Part shown: piece by piece, positions 1-9,479 of the stretch
Position numbering within the stretch: the stretch's first letter is position 1
Layout of the letters: each line of letters opens with the position of its first letter
From: Pseudidiomarina halophila
Lineage (GTDB): Bacteria; Pseudomonadota; Gammaproteobacteria; Enterobacterales; Alteromonadaceae
Direction: 5' to 3'
Assembly: GCF_003987215.1 (NCBI RefSeq)
Contig: NZ_PIPW01000003.1
Coordinates: 124,001 to 188,000 of the forward strand
DNA length: 64,000 bases
Notes under the pieces: model-generated
The model's input: only the letters and a program-made list of their open reading frames with translations
Told to the model about the DNA's origin: nothing
Databases searched by the model: none
Program-made: the position numbers and the translations under genes

Positions 1-251
1 ATGGCAGTAATGAGAAAAATGCTAAGGCAGTGACCGAGCGTTTAGCTGAACAGTTACGCGAGACCACTTTCAGTGCTGATGATGAGAACTTCAATGTCAC
101 CCTCAGTGCGGGTGTAGCAAGTTGGCCGGCCAACGAGGAATTTGAAAAGGTAATGGATCAGGCGGACGAGTTACTCTATCGGGCGAAAGAAAAAGGCCGC
201 GACTGTGTGGTCGCGGCCTTTGAAACTCCATCGAGCAACAAAGAAGATTAA
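1..251 (+). CDS. Diguanylate cyclase, C-terminal end of GGDEF domain (partial)
   Basis: Only the last ~83 codons are in the window; the frame is open from base 3 and the 5' end lies outside. The visible part has the closing half of a GGDEF domain: a helix ending TERLAEQLR, the strand NVTLSAGVASW and the closing helix QADELLYRAKEKGRD. That order is typical of the end of GGDEF enzymes, which make cyclic di-GMP from two GTP in the cytoplasm. The GG[D/E]EF signature itself is upstream, so activity cannot be judged. The gene converges on typA and the two stop codons overlap. Its last codons also contain a hairpin that appears to terminate typA transcription. Confidence 0.85.
   Translation, partial: GSNEKNAKAVTERLAEQLRETTFSADDENFNVTLSAGVASWPANEEFEKVMDQADELLYRAKEKGRDCVVAAFETPSSNKED
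185..221 (-). terminator. Rho-independent terminator of typA, inside the GGDEF gene
   Basis: Bases 192–203 and 210–221 form a perfect 12-bp inverted repeat (AAAGGCCGCGAC / GTCGCGGCCTTT) with a 6-base loop. Read on the minus strand, the stem is followed by a T-rich run (TTTTTCTTTC), as expected for intrinsic termination of typA, whose stop is ~27 bases before the stem. The whole element lies in the coding sequence of the convergent gene. Confidence 0.8.
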
Positions 252-2092
252 GCTTCTTTGCTACGTCCGGCACGCTTACGGTCGTTTTCAGTCAGCAAAC
301 GCTTACGGATACGAATCGATTTTGGCGTGATCTCGACCAACTCATCGTCATCGATAAACTCAAGCGCTTGCTCAAGGGTCAGACGAATCGGTGGTGACAA
401 GGTTAACGCATCATCAGTACCTGAGGCACGGACGTTGGTCAATTGCTTACCTTTCAGACAGTTAACCGTCAGATCGTTGCCACGGTTGTGAACACCGATA
501 ATTTGACCTTCGTACACTTCATCACCGTGTGATGCCATCAACTTGCCGCGCTCTTGTAAGTTAAACAAGGCGTAGGTCAATGCTTTACCGGTCGCATTAG
601 AAATCAACACACCGTTCATGCGCTGGCCAATCTTGCCACCTTTGTGCGGACCATAGTGGTCAAAGGTTTTGTACATCAGGCCTGAGCCTGAAGTCAGCGT
701 CATAAACTCAGTCTGGAAGCCAATCAAACCACGGCTTGGCACCATAAAGTCGATGCGCACGCGGCCCTTGCCGTCTGGAGTCATGTTGGACATCTCAGCT
801 TTACGGATGCCAAGTTTCTCCATCACTGAACCCTGATGAATTTCTTCAATATCAACGGTCAGGTTTTCGAACGGTTCAAGGGTGACACCGTCTTCAACTT
901 TGATGATAACTTCCGGACGTGATACCGCCAGCTCGAAGCCTTCACGACGCATGTTTTCGATCAAAATACCTAAGTGCAATTCGCCCCGGCCCGAGACGCG
1001 GAAACGGTCCGGGTTATCGGTTTCTTCGACACGTAAGGCAACGTTATGCATCAACTCTTGTTGCAAGCGCTCAAGAATCTGACGTGAGGTTACGAATTTA
1101 CCTTCTTTACCAGCAAAAGGTGAAGTGTTGACCTGGAAGGTCATGGTGACCGTAGGCTCGTCAACGGTCAGCGGAGGCAGTGCCTCGGCGTGGCCAGCTG
1201 CACAGATAGTGTCAGAGATTTTCAACTCGCCCAGACCAGTAAAGGCAACGATGTCACCGGCGCTGGCGCCTTCAGTTTCGATACGATCCAAACCAAGGTA
1301 GCCGAACACTTTACCTACTTTACCGTTACGCTTTGAGCCGTCGGCGCCAACGATGGTGACTTGCTGGTTCACCTTCAGGGTGCCGCGTTTAATCCGGCCG
1401 ATACCGATAATGCCCAGGTAGCTGGAATAGTCGAGCTGCGAAACCTGCATCTGCAACGGACCGTCACGGTCAGCGTCAGGCGCGGCAACGCGGTCGATAA
1501 TGGTTTGAAACAATGGCGTCATGTCTTCGCTTGGATCAGCTGGATCCAGCGTGGCAAAACCGTTCAACGCAGACGCGTAAACAATTGGGAAGTCCAACTG
1601 CTCGTCGGTCGCGCCAAGGTTATCGAACAAGTCGAAAACCTGATCAACGGCCCAGTCAGGGCGTGCGCCAGGACGGTCGATTTTGTTGATAACAACAATT
1701 GGCTTCAGGCCGTGTGAGAACGCTTTCTGGGTTACAAAACGCGTTTGCGGCATCGGGCCGTCGACAGCGTCGACCAACAATAAGACCGAGTCGGCCATCG
1801 ACAGTACACGCTCAACCTCACCACCAAAGTCGGCGTGTCCCGGGGTATCAAGAATATTGATGCGGTATTCTTTGTAATCGATTGCGGTGTTTTTCGCCAA
1901 AATGGTGATGCCACGTTCTTTTTCAAGATCGTTGCTATCCATGATGCGCTCTTGAACGTCGCCACGGCTCTCGAAAGTGCCGGATTGGTGCAACAATTTA
2001 TCGACCAAAGTTGTTTTACCATGGTCAACGTGAGCGATGATCGCGATGTTGCGTAACTTACTGATTTCTGTGCTATTTAAAAACTTACTCAT
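248..2092 (-). CDS. typA: Ribosome-associated translational GTPase TypA/BipA
   Basis: 614 residues, close to the usual ~607. TypA is a cytoplasmic GTPase of the elongation factor family that binds ribosomes and helps 50S assembly and growth under cold or stress. The G1 motif AHVDHGKTT is at residues 20–28, switch I has [12 protein letters not shown]3 is [15 protein letters not shown] and G4 is [15 protein letters not shown]-like domains III and V follow, and the C-terminal domain has the typical [21 protein letters not shown] and [13 protein letters not shown] segments. ATG start. The gene converges on a GGDEF gene with overlapping stop codons. Nothing unusual in the protein. Confidence 0.98.
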   Translation of the reverse strand: MSKFLNSTEISKLRNIAIIAHVDHGKTTLVDKLLHQSGTFESRGDVQERIMDSNDLEKERGITILAKNTAIDYKEYRINILDTPGHADFGGEVERVLSMADSVLLLVDAVDGPMPQTRFVTQKAFSHGLKPIVVINKIDRPGARPDWAVDQVFDLFDNLGATDEQLDFPIVYASALNGFATLDPADPSEDMTPLFQTIIDRVAAPDADRDGPLQMQVSQLDYSSYLGIIGIGRIKRGTLKVNQQVTIVGADGSKRNGKVGKVFGYLGLDRIETEGASAGDIVAFTGLGELKISDTICAAGHAEALPPLTVDEPTVTMTFQVNTSPFAGKEGKFVTSRQILERLQQELMHNVALRVEETDNPDRFRVSGRGELHLGILIENMRREGFELAVSRPEVIIKVEDGVTLEPFENLTVDIEEIHQGSVMEKLGIRKAEMSNMTPDGKGRVRIDFMVPSRGLIGFQTEFMTLTSGSGLMYKTFDHYGPHKGGKIGQRMNGVLISNATGKALTYALFNLQERGKLMASHGDEVYEGQIIGVHNRGNDLTVNCLKGKQLTNVRASGTDDALTLSPPIRLTLEQALEFIDDDELVEITPKSIRIRKRLLTENDRKRAGRSKEA

Positions 2093-2196
2093 GAAGTAGA
2101 TCTCAATGACAGGCCCAAGCCTGTTGATTGGGGGGTGAAAAATGGCGTGGATTATACAGCTTTTTTGTACAAATAGCAGGCGAAATATTGGTCAGC

Positions 2197-4902
2197 TTAA
2201 CTATTTAGCAGTTTAAGTACGTCTGCGAGGGGCATCGGCCGGGCAAAATAGAAGCCTTGTAAGCGCTGCACGCCAAGCTGGCTAAAGATTTCGCACTGTT
2301 CTGCGGTTTCGACACCTTCGACCACAACTGTTTTACCTAGATAGTCACAAAGTTCGATAATACCTCGCACTACCGCTTGTAATTCGGGGTCTTCGTTGAG
2401 CCCGGCAGTGAATGCCCGGTCAATTTTAATGACATCGGCAGGCAAGCGATTCAGGTAAGATAAACTCGAAAAACCGGTACCAAAATCATCTATCGCCACG
2501 CTACACCCTAAATCCTGCAATGCTTGTAATGAGGCGACGGTGGCTTTGCCCTCACCGACGAAAACGCCCTCGGTGAGTTCCAGAGTCAGGTTGCTGGCAT
2601 TGATTTGATGGTGTGCTAAACGTGCCTGAATGAGCGAGGCAAAGTCATACCGCTGGAGCTGCTGTGCTGACACGTTTACGCCAATTTGCAGTTGTTGCAG
2701 CACTGGGTGTTGGTAAATATCGCGTAAGACCAGCTCCAATACCTGCTCACCCAGCGGAATAATTTGTCCGGTGTTCTCAGCAATTGGAATAAACTCTGCT
2801 GGTGAGATGAACTCACCATCCTCACGCCATCTGACCAGACTTTCCAATGCCACGATCTCGCGTGTTTTGGTGTCATAAATAGGTTGGTAAAAAACCTCCA
2901 GCTCCCCTTTGTCGAGGGCAAGTTGTAGCGCATTTCGCAGCTGTACCTGACGCTGGTAATCGAGCGCCATTTGCTCAACGAAATGACGCACTAAGTTGCC
3001 GCCCAATTGCTTGGCCTGATTCATAGCAATTTCGGCGTGCTGTAGCATATCGGTGGCAAAGCGGTCGCTGCCATTACTGCTGACTGAGCCGACACTTGCG
3101 GTCAGGTGTACTTCCAGATTATTGATAAGGAAGGGCTTGCGAATGACCTGCAACAGTTCCTCAGCTAGTGGCGCTAATTCAATTGCTTTGGAGCTTTCAA
3201 AATAGATGACAAATTCATCGCCGCTGAAGCGTGCCAGTTGTGCGTTGTTCGGTGCTATTGCGCGAATGCGCGCCGCAGTTTCAGCCAATACGTCGTCGCC
3301 CAGGCGCTGACCGAGACTGTCGTTGATAGGCTTAAAGCCATCGAGGTTGAGAAATAAAATCGCGCGGAAACGGTCATCCGCGCGTCGGTCACAAGCTTGC
3401 AGAAAGCTGTTGAACACATCGCGACGCAACAGACCGGTAATGTCATCATGCCGCGCCAGAAAACGCAGTTCATCCTGTTTCTCACTCAGTTTCTGCGCGT
3501 TATCTTCAGCCAGGACGTAAATAAAAATGAAGGCAAACGTCAGCCATAATATAAGTTGGTTGACCACAGCATCAACGCGCAACTCTGAATAGTCGCGCAG
3601 AACACTGAAAAACGTGGCCTCTCCCGGCCCATTCAGAGTCGCCTGCGCCGAGACGTAGTGTGGGTGGCGATTTTTCAGCTCACTTTCAGTGAGCATCTCA
3701 TTGCTGTCGCCTCCTACCGGCAATAACATCTTAGATGACAGTTGCAAATAAGCCTGAATGTTGTTGTACGGAATCAGATATTTAGTATCAACGACCTTAG
3801 TCATATCCAGCAACATGACCAACAGGACGAATTCGCCCTGAGGGTTCCTGGTGGGGATAGAGAACATAAATGTTGGATGGTCAGTGTCGAGTGAGGCGCG
3901 GCTGATAACCATGCCAATACCCACATCTGAAGCTTTCAGCCAGTCATATAAACCTTGTGATGAGAGAAAGCCCTGCTCTAAAAATGCCGTGCCAAAACCG
4001 GTAGTTGCAATCGGATTCAGCTGTTCGTCATAAATCACAAAACCGCGGACGATATCGTAATCTCGCTCGTAGGTTGCCAGATCGAACTGCAGTAAACTTT
4101 GAAAATTCTGGCTATCGTCGATATTGGTCAAACGCTCCTGAATACTCTGCGCAAGCTTGCGGTGTTGCACCAGAGTGTCATCGATCATACTGGCAATCAT
4201 GGTGATTTTGGTGCGGGCATCGTTGCTGGCGGTGGTAAGGTTGTTTAAGGTCATTGAATACCAGACACCGAATCCGATGGCAGCAATGGCCATCAGGGTA
4301 ACCAGAGTTCGCTTGGGAATAGTCTTCAATGTTGGTGCCTGGTTTACCAGCTTAAATAAGATTGCATAGGCGACGGTGCCAAACAAAAGCAGTATTGAAA
4401 CCAGTGTTAGCGCGGGGAAGTTTGCCCGCGTTGGATCGAAGTTGGGTAATATTGGCAGACCCCAGACACTGACTTGCAGGAAAACAAAAATGACCAGATT
4501 ACAAGCGATGCCGATCGGCCAAAGCACGTGACCCACTGCAGTCGTGGGCGGAAATAAAAACAGCAATGCTGTTCCCATTAAGATAGGAAATACAATTTCC
4601 AGTGGTAAGGCAACGAGATGGCCAATACTGGAGTAGGCGTGCAACCAAAGGATAAACAGCAGTTCGACCAGCAACACAGCGCCGATAACCCGGGCCAGCC
4701 GTTCTTTTTGGCAGCATAGCGCGAGCCATCCTGAGCCAATCAGGAAGGTGGTGGCGAACAACGTGGCAGGCATCAAGGCCATCAACAGGTGGTCTTGATA
4801 AAAGCTGAACTCGATAGCGCCGACGAGGCTGGTGAGGATAAAAAAGCTCGCGATGGCGATAACGAATTTAGTGGCTGCTGACGAACTAAACCGAGTAAAC
4901 AT
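2197..4902 (-). CDS. Membrane-bound GGDEF–EAL cyclic di-GMP protein
   Basis: 901 residues. The first ~195 residues hold about seven hydrophobic segments, followed by a TM near 205–225, a ~210-residue extracytoplasmic segment and another TM near 445–465. Then comes a GGDEF domain (RHDDITGLLRRDVF; signature RFSGDEF near residue 560, so SGDEF instead of GGDEF) and an EAL domain (ESLVRW near 685, IDDFGTGFSSLSYL near 805, VVEGVET, QGFYFARPMP). SGDEF is a tolerated variant and no RxxD inhibitory site is seen just before it. The EAL metal and catalytic motifs look intact, so I infer phosphodiesterase activity, perhaps with a cyclase or GTP-sensing GGDEF half. The stimulus sensed by the periplasmic part is unknown. 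Divergent from the efflux operon. Confidence 0.9.
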   Translation of the reverse strand: MFTRFSSSAATKFVIAIASFFILTSLVGAIEFSFYQDHLLMALMPATLFATTFLIGSGWLALCCQKERLARVIGAVLLVELLFILWLHAYSSIGHLVALPLEIVFPILMGTALLFLFPPTTAVGHVLWPIGIACNLVIFVFLQVSVWGLPILPNFDPTRANFPALTLVSILLLFGTVAYAILFKLVNQAPTLKTIPKRTLVTLMAIAAIGFGVWYSMTLNNLTTASNDARTKITMIASMIDDTLVQHRKLAQSIQERLTNIDDSQNFQSLLQFDLATYERDYDIVRGFVIYDEQLNPIATTGFGTAFLEQGFLSSQGLYDWLKASDVGIGMVISRASLDTDHPTFMFSIPTRNPQGEFVLLVMLLDMTKVVDTKYLIPYNNIQAYLQLSSKMLLPVGGDSNEMLTESELKNRHPHYVSAQATLNGPGEATFFSVLRDYSELRVDAVVNQLILWLTFAFIFIYVLAEDNAQKLSEKQDELRFLARHDDITGLLRRDVFNSFLQACDRRADDRFRAILFLNLDGFKPINDSLGQRLGDDVLAETAARIRAIAPNNAQLARFSGDEFVIYFESSKAIELAPLAEELLQVIRKPFLINNLEVHLTASVGSVSSNGSDRFATDMLQHAEIAMNQAKQLGGNLVRHFVEQMALDYQRQVQLRNALQLALDKGELEVFYQPIYDTKTREIVALESLVRWREDGEFISPAEFIPIAENTGQIIPLGEQVLELVLRDIYQHPVLQQLQIGVNVSAQQLQRYDFASLIQARLAHHQINASNLTLELTEGVFVGEGKATVASLQALQDLGCSVAIDDFGTGFSSLSYLNRLPADVIKIDRAFTAGLNEDPELQAVVRGIIELCDYLGKTVVVEGVETAEQCEIFSQLGVQRLQGFYFARPMPLADVLKLLNS

Positions 4903-5000
4903 AAGCTTTTAAAATAGATGTTGAACAGCAAAATTAGCATAGGAAATAGTAGTTGGGAATGACTATTGTTCAACAATCAGGAAACCAACTGGATTTGTAG

Positions 5001-5016
5001 TTTAGAATAATCTAAA
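5001..5016. promoter_or_regulatory. Inverted repeat upstream of RND efflux operon
   Basis: TTTAGA-ATAA-TCTAAA, a perfect 6-4-6 inverted repeat 38 bases before the start of the membrane fusion protein gene, in the 151-bp divergent gap. Its position suits an operator or a site overlapping the promoter. No TetR or other repressor gene is adjacent, so the binding protein is unknown. Confidence 0.35.
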
Positions 5017-5053
5017 ATACGTTCAGCAAACGAATCAGGTTGAGGACGTTACT

Positions 5054-6025
5054 ATGAATACATTACTACGCGCTTGGCTGCTCCCCGTGCTTGTTATGGC
5101 ATCCCTCGCTACAGGTATCGCGCCGGCGTATGCGACGCAAACCGCCACAGCACAGCAACAGCAGCTGGCAGACTATTTGCAGTTACAGGGCGTGGTGGAA
5201 GCAACCAACGCGGCGACGGTTTCCGCTCAGATTTCTGGTCGCATCGAACGGGTGCTGGTGGAAGTTGGAGATAGGGTGCCGGCAGGCGCCACCATAGTGA
5301 CTATCACTTCGGTTGATCAGTACCAGGCGCTGAGTCAGGCGGAGTCGCAGCTGGCAGCTGCTAACGCAAGCTTGCTGGCGGCACAACAAGAATACCAGCG
5401 GGTAGCGCAACTGGTTGCGCAGGGACTCTTGCCAATTGCTGAACAAGACCGTGTCAAAGCCAATCTGGATAATGCCCAGGCGCAGCAAAATAATGCCGAA
5501 GCGGCAGTGGCGCGGGCACAGGAGCAACTTTCCTATACCGAAGTAAAAGCACCCTATGGTGGAATCGTCAGCGAACGTCTGGTTGAGCCGGGCGAACTGG
5601 TGCAGCCTGGTACGCCGCTGATGAGCGGCTTCGATCCGGCTCAGCTGCGCATTCACATTGATATTCCGGCGACTTATGCAAGTGCCGCGGGAGAATTCAA
5701 ATGGGCGCGGGTTGCGGGTGTTGAGCCAACACAGATGCTGGTATTCCCCACGGCGCATCAGCAGTCAGGTACGCAGCGCATCCGCTTGAGTTTGCCAGAA
5801 GCAACCGGCTTTTTACCGGGGCAGTGGCAAAGGGTACAAATCAAAGTGGCTGAGCATCAAGGCATAGTGGTGCCAGCTGCGGCGCTTTACCGGCAGGGCG
5901 AAATGAATCTGGTGAAACTGGCCGACGGCAGCTGGCGCGCCGTGCGTGTCGGCGGTCAATATGGTGAGCTGGTGGAAATTGTCGCGGGCTTAACGGCCGG
6001 CGAGGCGGTGCAGTATGGCAACTAA
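5054..6025 (+). CDS. RND efflux periplasmic adaptor (membrane fusion protein)
   Basis: 323 residues, short for the HlyD/AcrA adaptor family (usually 350–400). It starts with a signal peptide (residues 1–27, cleavage after PAYA). The lipoyl half-motif is GVVEATNAATVSAQISGRIE and VLVEVGDRVPAGATI. A coiled-coil hairpin (about 80–160, rich in A, Q and E, with VAQGLLPIAEQDR) follows, then the second lipoyl half (YTEVKAPYGGIVSERLVEPG) and a beta-barrel domain. The adaptor links the inner-membrane RND pump to an outer-membrane channel. The pump gene overlaps its 3' end by 11 bases, so they are co-transcribed. No TolC-like gene is in the window, and the substrate cannot be predicted. Confidence 0.93.
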   Translation: MNTLLRAWLLPVLVMASLATGIAPAYATQTATAQQQQLADYLQLQGVVEATNAATVSAQISGRIERVLVEVGDRVPAGATIVTITSVDQYQALSQAESQLAAANASLLAAQQEYQRVAQLVAQGLLPIAEQDRVKANLDNAQAQQNNAEAAVARAQEQLSYTEVKAPYGGIVSERLVEPGELVQPGTPLMSGFDPAQLRIHIDIPATYASAAGEFKWARVAGVEPTQMLVFPTAHQQSGTQRIRLSLPEATGFLPGQWQRVQIKVAEHQGIVVPAAALYRQGEMNLVKLADGSWRAVRVGGQYGELVEIVAGLTAGEAVQYGN

Positions 6026-9000
6026 AATGGGCATCGCGGGGCGCCTCGCGGCATGGGGTGAGCGTTCGCAGATCACGCCCCTGCTCGCGCTATTTGGCCT
6101 GTTATTAGGTTTAATGGCGGCATTTATCACGCCGCGCGAAGAAGAGCCGCAAATCGATGTAACTATGGCAGATGTCATGGTGGCCTTCCCCGGTGCCCGG
6201 GCCGAGCAGGTTGAACAGCAACTGGCGACGCCTCTGGAACAGCACTTTGCGCGCATGCAGGGCATTGAACATATCTACTCGGTCTCCCAGGCGGGACAAG
6301 CTTTGGTGACGGTGCAATTTGAAGTCGGCGTGCCGCGTGATAAAGCGCTGGTGGAGTTATTTGACACCTTAGCGTCCTGGCAACAGCAACATCCGCAAAC
6401 CAGTCAGCCGCTGGTGCGCGCCCGCGGTATTGACGATGTTCCTATTCTGGGCCTGACCTTAACTTCGGCGGAACTGGATTTGAAGTCTGTCGCTGATACG
6501 CTGCAGGCGCCGCTACAGAATGTCAGTGGTGTGCGTGATGTTGAGGTAATTGGTGCCGAACCAGAACAGTTAAGCGTTACGCTCGACAGCACCGCGCTGG
6601 CGAAGGTTGGGCTGGATATTAGTCGGGTGGCACAGGCGCTGATGCGACAAAACGTGAGTGCGCAGGCCGGTTACCGGTTGGCTCAGGGCGAGCAGATCCC
6701 GGTGCAGGCTGGCGGCTTTATTGCCAGTGCCCAGGAATTACGCGAGCTGATTGTCGCTGTCGTTGACGGGCGACCGGTGCGTTTGACGCAGGTCGCGGAA
6801 GTAAGCGAGGGCGCCAACCGGCCCTCCCGTTATGTCTGGTCGCGCGCAAAAAACGGCGAAGCTGAAGCTGCGGTAACCCTCACGGTAACCAAGAAAGCCG
6901 GCGAAAATGCCGTGGACGTGGCCGCGCGTGTACTGGCGCGCCTGGATACCTTGCAGGAACAATGGCTGCCACCTGCGCTCAACGTTGAGGTGACGCGTAA
7001 CTACGGCGAAACTGCTGACAACAAAGCTTCGAAACTGATCCAGAAACTTATTTTTGCGACCATTTCGGTGGTGGCGCTGGTGCTGTTTGCGTTAGGTAAA
7101 CGCGAGGCAGTAGTGGTGGGTAGCGCGGTGGTGTTGACCCTGGCCACCACATTGTTTGCCTCCTGGGCCTGGGGCTTTACCCTGAACCGGGTGTCGCTGT
7201 TTGCGCTGATCTTTTCGATCGGGATTTTAGTCGATGATGCCATCGTTGTGGTGGAAAATATTCACCGTCATCTGGCGCTGGGCAAGTCACTGAAAGAGGC
7301 GATACCACCGGCTGTGGACGAAGTCGGTGGACCAACAATCCTGGCAACCTTTACGGTGATCGCCGCGTTGCTGCCGATGGCTTTTGTCAGCGGCTTGATG
7401 GGGCCTTACATGAGCCCCATCCCGATAAATGCATCGATGGGAATGGTGCTGTCACTGGTCATTGCGCTGACCGTGACACCATGGCTGGCGCGTCATGTCA
7501 TGCGCGATAGCAGTAACGACGCACACGGTCATGGCGAGGGCAAGAAAGAGGCCCGGCTGCTGGGATTCTTCACCAAAATCATGCAGCCCTTACTGGAAAG
7601 CCGTAAAAAACGCTACTTTATGGGCTTTGGCCTGATTGCCCTGATTGTTGCGGTGATGGGCCTTACAGTGGTGCAGGCGGTGGTGATGAAGATGCTGCCG
7701 TTTGACGACAAAAGTGAAATCAAGCTGGTGCTGGATATGCCGGAAGGCTCGAGTCTGGAACAAACCAACGCGGTTTTGCTGCAGCTGGCGCAAAAACTCG
7801 ATGAAGTTCCGGAAGTCACTAGTACGCAGATTTATGCGGGTACGGCCTCGCCGATTGGTTTTAATGGTCTGGTGCGGCAGTACTATCTACGTAACGCTGC
7901 GCATCAGGGTGATATTCAGGTCACGCTGGCAGCAAAAGAAGATCGTGATCGTGCCAGTCACGAGATCGCGCTGGCGATCCGACCCTTGTTGACGCCCATT
8001 GCGGACGCCGCGGGTGCGCGTTTGAAGTTGGTAGAAGTGCCGCCCGGGCCACCGGTGCTGGCACCTATTGTCGCCGAGGTGTACGGGCCATCCGCGGCTG
8101 ACCGTGAAGCCGCAGCAGTGCGGGTGCAGAATGCACTTACGACAACGGCTGGGGTAGTCGATGTGGATACCACGCTGGTCGCTACCGGTACCGAGGAGAT
8201 CTGGCAGGTGAATTATGCCCGCGCAACGCAGCTGGGAGTTAATCCGGAGCAGGCGTTGCAGGTACTGCAAACTGCGCTGCATGGGTTGCCGGTGACTTAC
8301 GTGGCTCTGCCTGATCAATTACAGCCGGTGCCGGTTCAGTTATATTTACCTGCCGCCTGGCAGGGACAGCTGGCGCAACTAAGCGGCCTCACAGTCACCA
8401 GCGAGCAGGGTGCCAACGTGCCGTTAAGTGCCTTTATGGAGCGGGTCGAAGTGCCGCTGCAACAACCTCGCTTTCATAAAGATTTGCGGCCGGTCGTATA
8501 TGTGACCGCCGATATGGCCGGCGAGCTGGATTCGCCCCTGTATGGGCTGTTCGCTGCCGCTGGCAAGCTCGATTTACCGCAAAGCTATATCACCCAGCCC
8601 ACCGAATGGGATGAGGCCGCCGTGAAATGGGACGGCGAATGGCAAATCACTTACGAGACGTTCCGTGATATGGGCTTAGCCTATGCGGTTGGCTTATTGC
8701 TGATTTACTTGCTGGTGGTCGGGCACTTCGGTAGTTACGGCACGCCGCTGGTTATTATGGCGCCGATTCCGCTTACCCTGATTGGCATTATGCCGGGACA
8801 CGCGCTGCTTGGTGCGCAGTTCACCGCAACCTCGATGATCGGCATGATTGCACTGGCGGGCATCATTGTGCGCAACTCGATACTGCTGGTCGACTTTGTG
8901 CGCGAAGCTGTGGCAGCCGGCAAACCGCTTAATGATGCGGTGATTCAGGCCGCTGCGGTGCGCAGCCAGCCGATTGTGTTAACTGCACTTGCGGCGATGA

Positions 9001-9140
9001 TGGGGGCCTTCTTTATTCTGGATGACCCTATTTTCAATGGCCTGGCCGTGAGCTTAATCTTCGGTATTGCGGTATCGACCCTGCTTACCCTTATCGTGAT
9101 CCCACTGCTGTACGCGTCATTAGTGAAGCGCCGCAGCTAA
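6015..9140 (+). CDS. RND efflux pump, inner-membrane transporter
   Basis: 1041 residues, the standard length for AcrB/CusA-type RND pumps. TM1 is near residues 20–36 (LLALFGLLLGLMAAF), followed by the first porter loop (PGARAEQVEQQLATPLEQ). The TM4 region has SIGILVDDAIVVVENIHRHL with the paired aspartates of the proton relay, then a second large periplasmic loop and a final TM bundle (SMIGMIALAGIIVRNSILLVDFV). The paired acidic residues and lack of methionine-rich copper motifs favour the drug/organic group rather than heavy metal pumps. The start overlaps the adaptor gene by 11 bases. The 3' end is followed by the palindromic repeat cluster at 9180–9234. Confidence 0.95.
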   Translation: MATKMGIAGRLAAWGERSQITPLLALFGLLLGLMAAFITPREEEPQIDVTMADVMVAFPGARAEQVEQQLATPLEQHFARMQGIEHIYSVSQAGQALVTVQFEVGVPRDKALVELFDTLASWQQQHPQTSQPLVRARGIDDVPILGLTLTSAELDLKSVADTLQAPLQNVSGVRDVEVIGAEPEQLSVTLDSTALAKVGLDISRVAQALMRQNVSAQAGYRLAQGEQIPVQAGGFIASAQELRELIVAVVDGRPVRLTQVAEVSEGANRPSRYVWSRAKNGEAEAAVTLTVTKKAGENAVDVAARVLARLDTLQEQWLPPALNVEVTRNYGETADNKASKLIQKLIFATISVVALVLFALGKREAVVVGSAVVLTLATTLFASWAWGFTLNRVSLFALIFSIGILVDDAIVVVENIHRHLALGKSLKEAIPPAVDEVGGPTILATFTVIAALLPMAFVSGLMGPYMSPIPINASMGMVLSLVIALTVTPWLARHVMRDSSNDAHGHGEGKKEARLLGFFTKIMQPLLESRKKRYFMGFGLIALIVAVMGLTVVQAVVMKMLPFDDKSEIKLVLDMPEGSSLEQTNAVLLQLAQKLDEVPEVTSTQIYAGTASPIGFNGLVRQYYLRNAAHQGDIQVTLAAKEDRDRASHEIALAIRPLLTPIADAAGARLKLVEVPPGPPVLAPIVAEVYGPSAADREAAAVRVQNALTTTAGVVDVDTTLVATGTEEIWQVNYARATQLGVNPEQALQVLQTALHGLPVTYVALPDQLQPVPVQLYLPAAWQGQLAQLSGLTVTSEQGANVPLSAFMERVEVPLQQPRFHKDLRPVVYVTADMAGELDSPLYGLFAAAGKLDLPQSYITQPTEWDEAAVKWDGEWQITYETFRDMGLAYAVGLLLIYLLVVGHFGSYGTPLVIMAPIPLTLIGIMPGHALLGAQFTATSMIGMIALAGIIVRNSILLVDFVREAVAAGKPLNDAVIQAAAVRSQPIVLTALAAMMGAFFILDDPIFNGLAVSLIFGIAVSTLLTLIVIPLLYASLVKRRS

Positions 9141-9179
9141 ACTCGTTCTTGCCCCGCTGCCCCGTGCTAAGTCGCCAAC

Positions 9180-9234
9180 TTATCCACAAGGGGCAGCCCC
9201 TGCTTTATCCACACTATCCACAGGGGGCTGCCCC
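9180..9234. repeat. Palindromic repeat cluster with DnaA-box-like sequences
   Basis: GGGGCAGCCCC (9190–9200) and its reverse complement GGGGCTGCCCC (9224–9234) can pair as a large stem. They alternate with TTATCCACA (9180–9188), TTATCCACA (9205–9213) and CTATCCACA (9214–9222); the first two match the E. coli DnaA-box consensus exactly. The cluster lies 40 bases after the RND gene and may terminate it. Related copies are at 12985–13031, 14771–14783 and 40375–40427. Confidence 0.7.
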
Positions 9235-9241
9235 TTCTAAG

Positions 9242-9258
9242 TGCACTATCATGGTGCG
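9242..9258. promoter_or_regulatory. NtrC binding site 1 upstream of glnA
   Basis: TGCACTATCATGGTGCG fits the NtrC consensus TGCAC-N7-GTGCA at all but the last base. It starts 23 bp before a second site, about 150 bp upstream of the expected sigma-54 start, like the enhancer of enterobacterial glnAp2. Confidence 0.8.
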
Positions 9259-9264
9259 GGAATA

Positions 9265-9281
9265 TGCACTATAATGGTGCA
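9265..9281. promoter_or_regulatory. NtrC binding site 2 upstream of glnA
   Basis: TGCACTATAATGGTGCA is a perfect TGCAC-N7-GTGCA dyad. It lies ~110 bp upstream of the sigma-54 promoter, on nearly the same helix face as site 1 (23 bp, about two turns). Together they form a normal NtrC enhancer. Confidence 0.85.
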
Positions 9282-9375
9282 AAAGTTGGTCAAAGCGGCG
9301 GTTTTGATGGAGCAGGCAAGCGCATTGCGGTGCAACGAAAGCGCAAGTGACTGAAAAATAAGATTAATTGTGATC

Positions 9376-9392
9376 TTGGCACGCTGCTTGCA
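9376..9392 (+). promoter_or_regulatory. Sigma-54 promoter of glnA
   Basis: TTGGCACGCTGCTTGCA has the GG (-24) and GC (-12) elements of the sigma-54 consensus TGGCAC-N5-TTGCA with exact spacing. The predicted start near 9403 leaves a ~77-base leader before glnA. With the two NtrC sites upstream it explains nitrogen-limited induction by the NtrB/NtrC pair encoded two genes downstream. Confidence 0.9.
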
Positions 9393-9479
9393 ATCCTTAA
9401 GCCAACAGCAATTAGCGAATAGCCAACAACGCTCTTCGTAAATAAATACCAACAGACATTCGCGATTCCGGAGGAACAC

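Noticed and set aside
5183-5758. Long reading frame on the minus strand opposite the efflux adaptor gene
   Set aside because: Shadow of the real gene: no family pattern and no ribosome site.
9180-9234. Replication origin suggested by DnaA-box cluster
   Set aside because: No dnaA, dnaN, gidA or AT-rich unwinding region nearby; the boxes belong to the repeat unit, one copy of which is inside ntrC.
9319-9334. Third NtrC site (AGCGCATTGCGGTGCA)
   Set aside because: The half-sites are one base too close (16 rather than 17) and the left half is poor.
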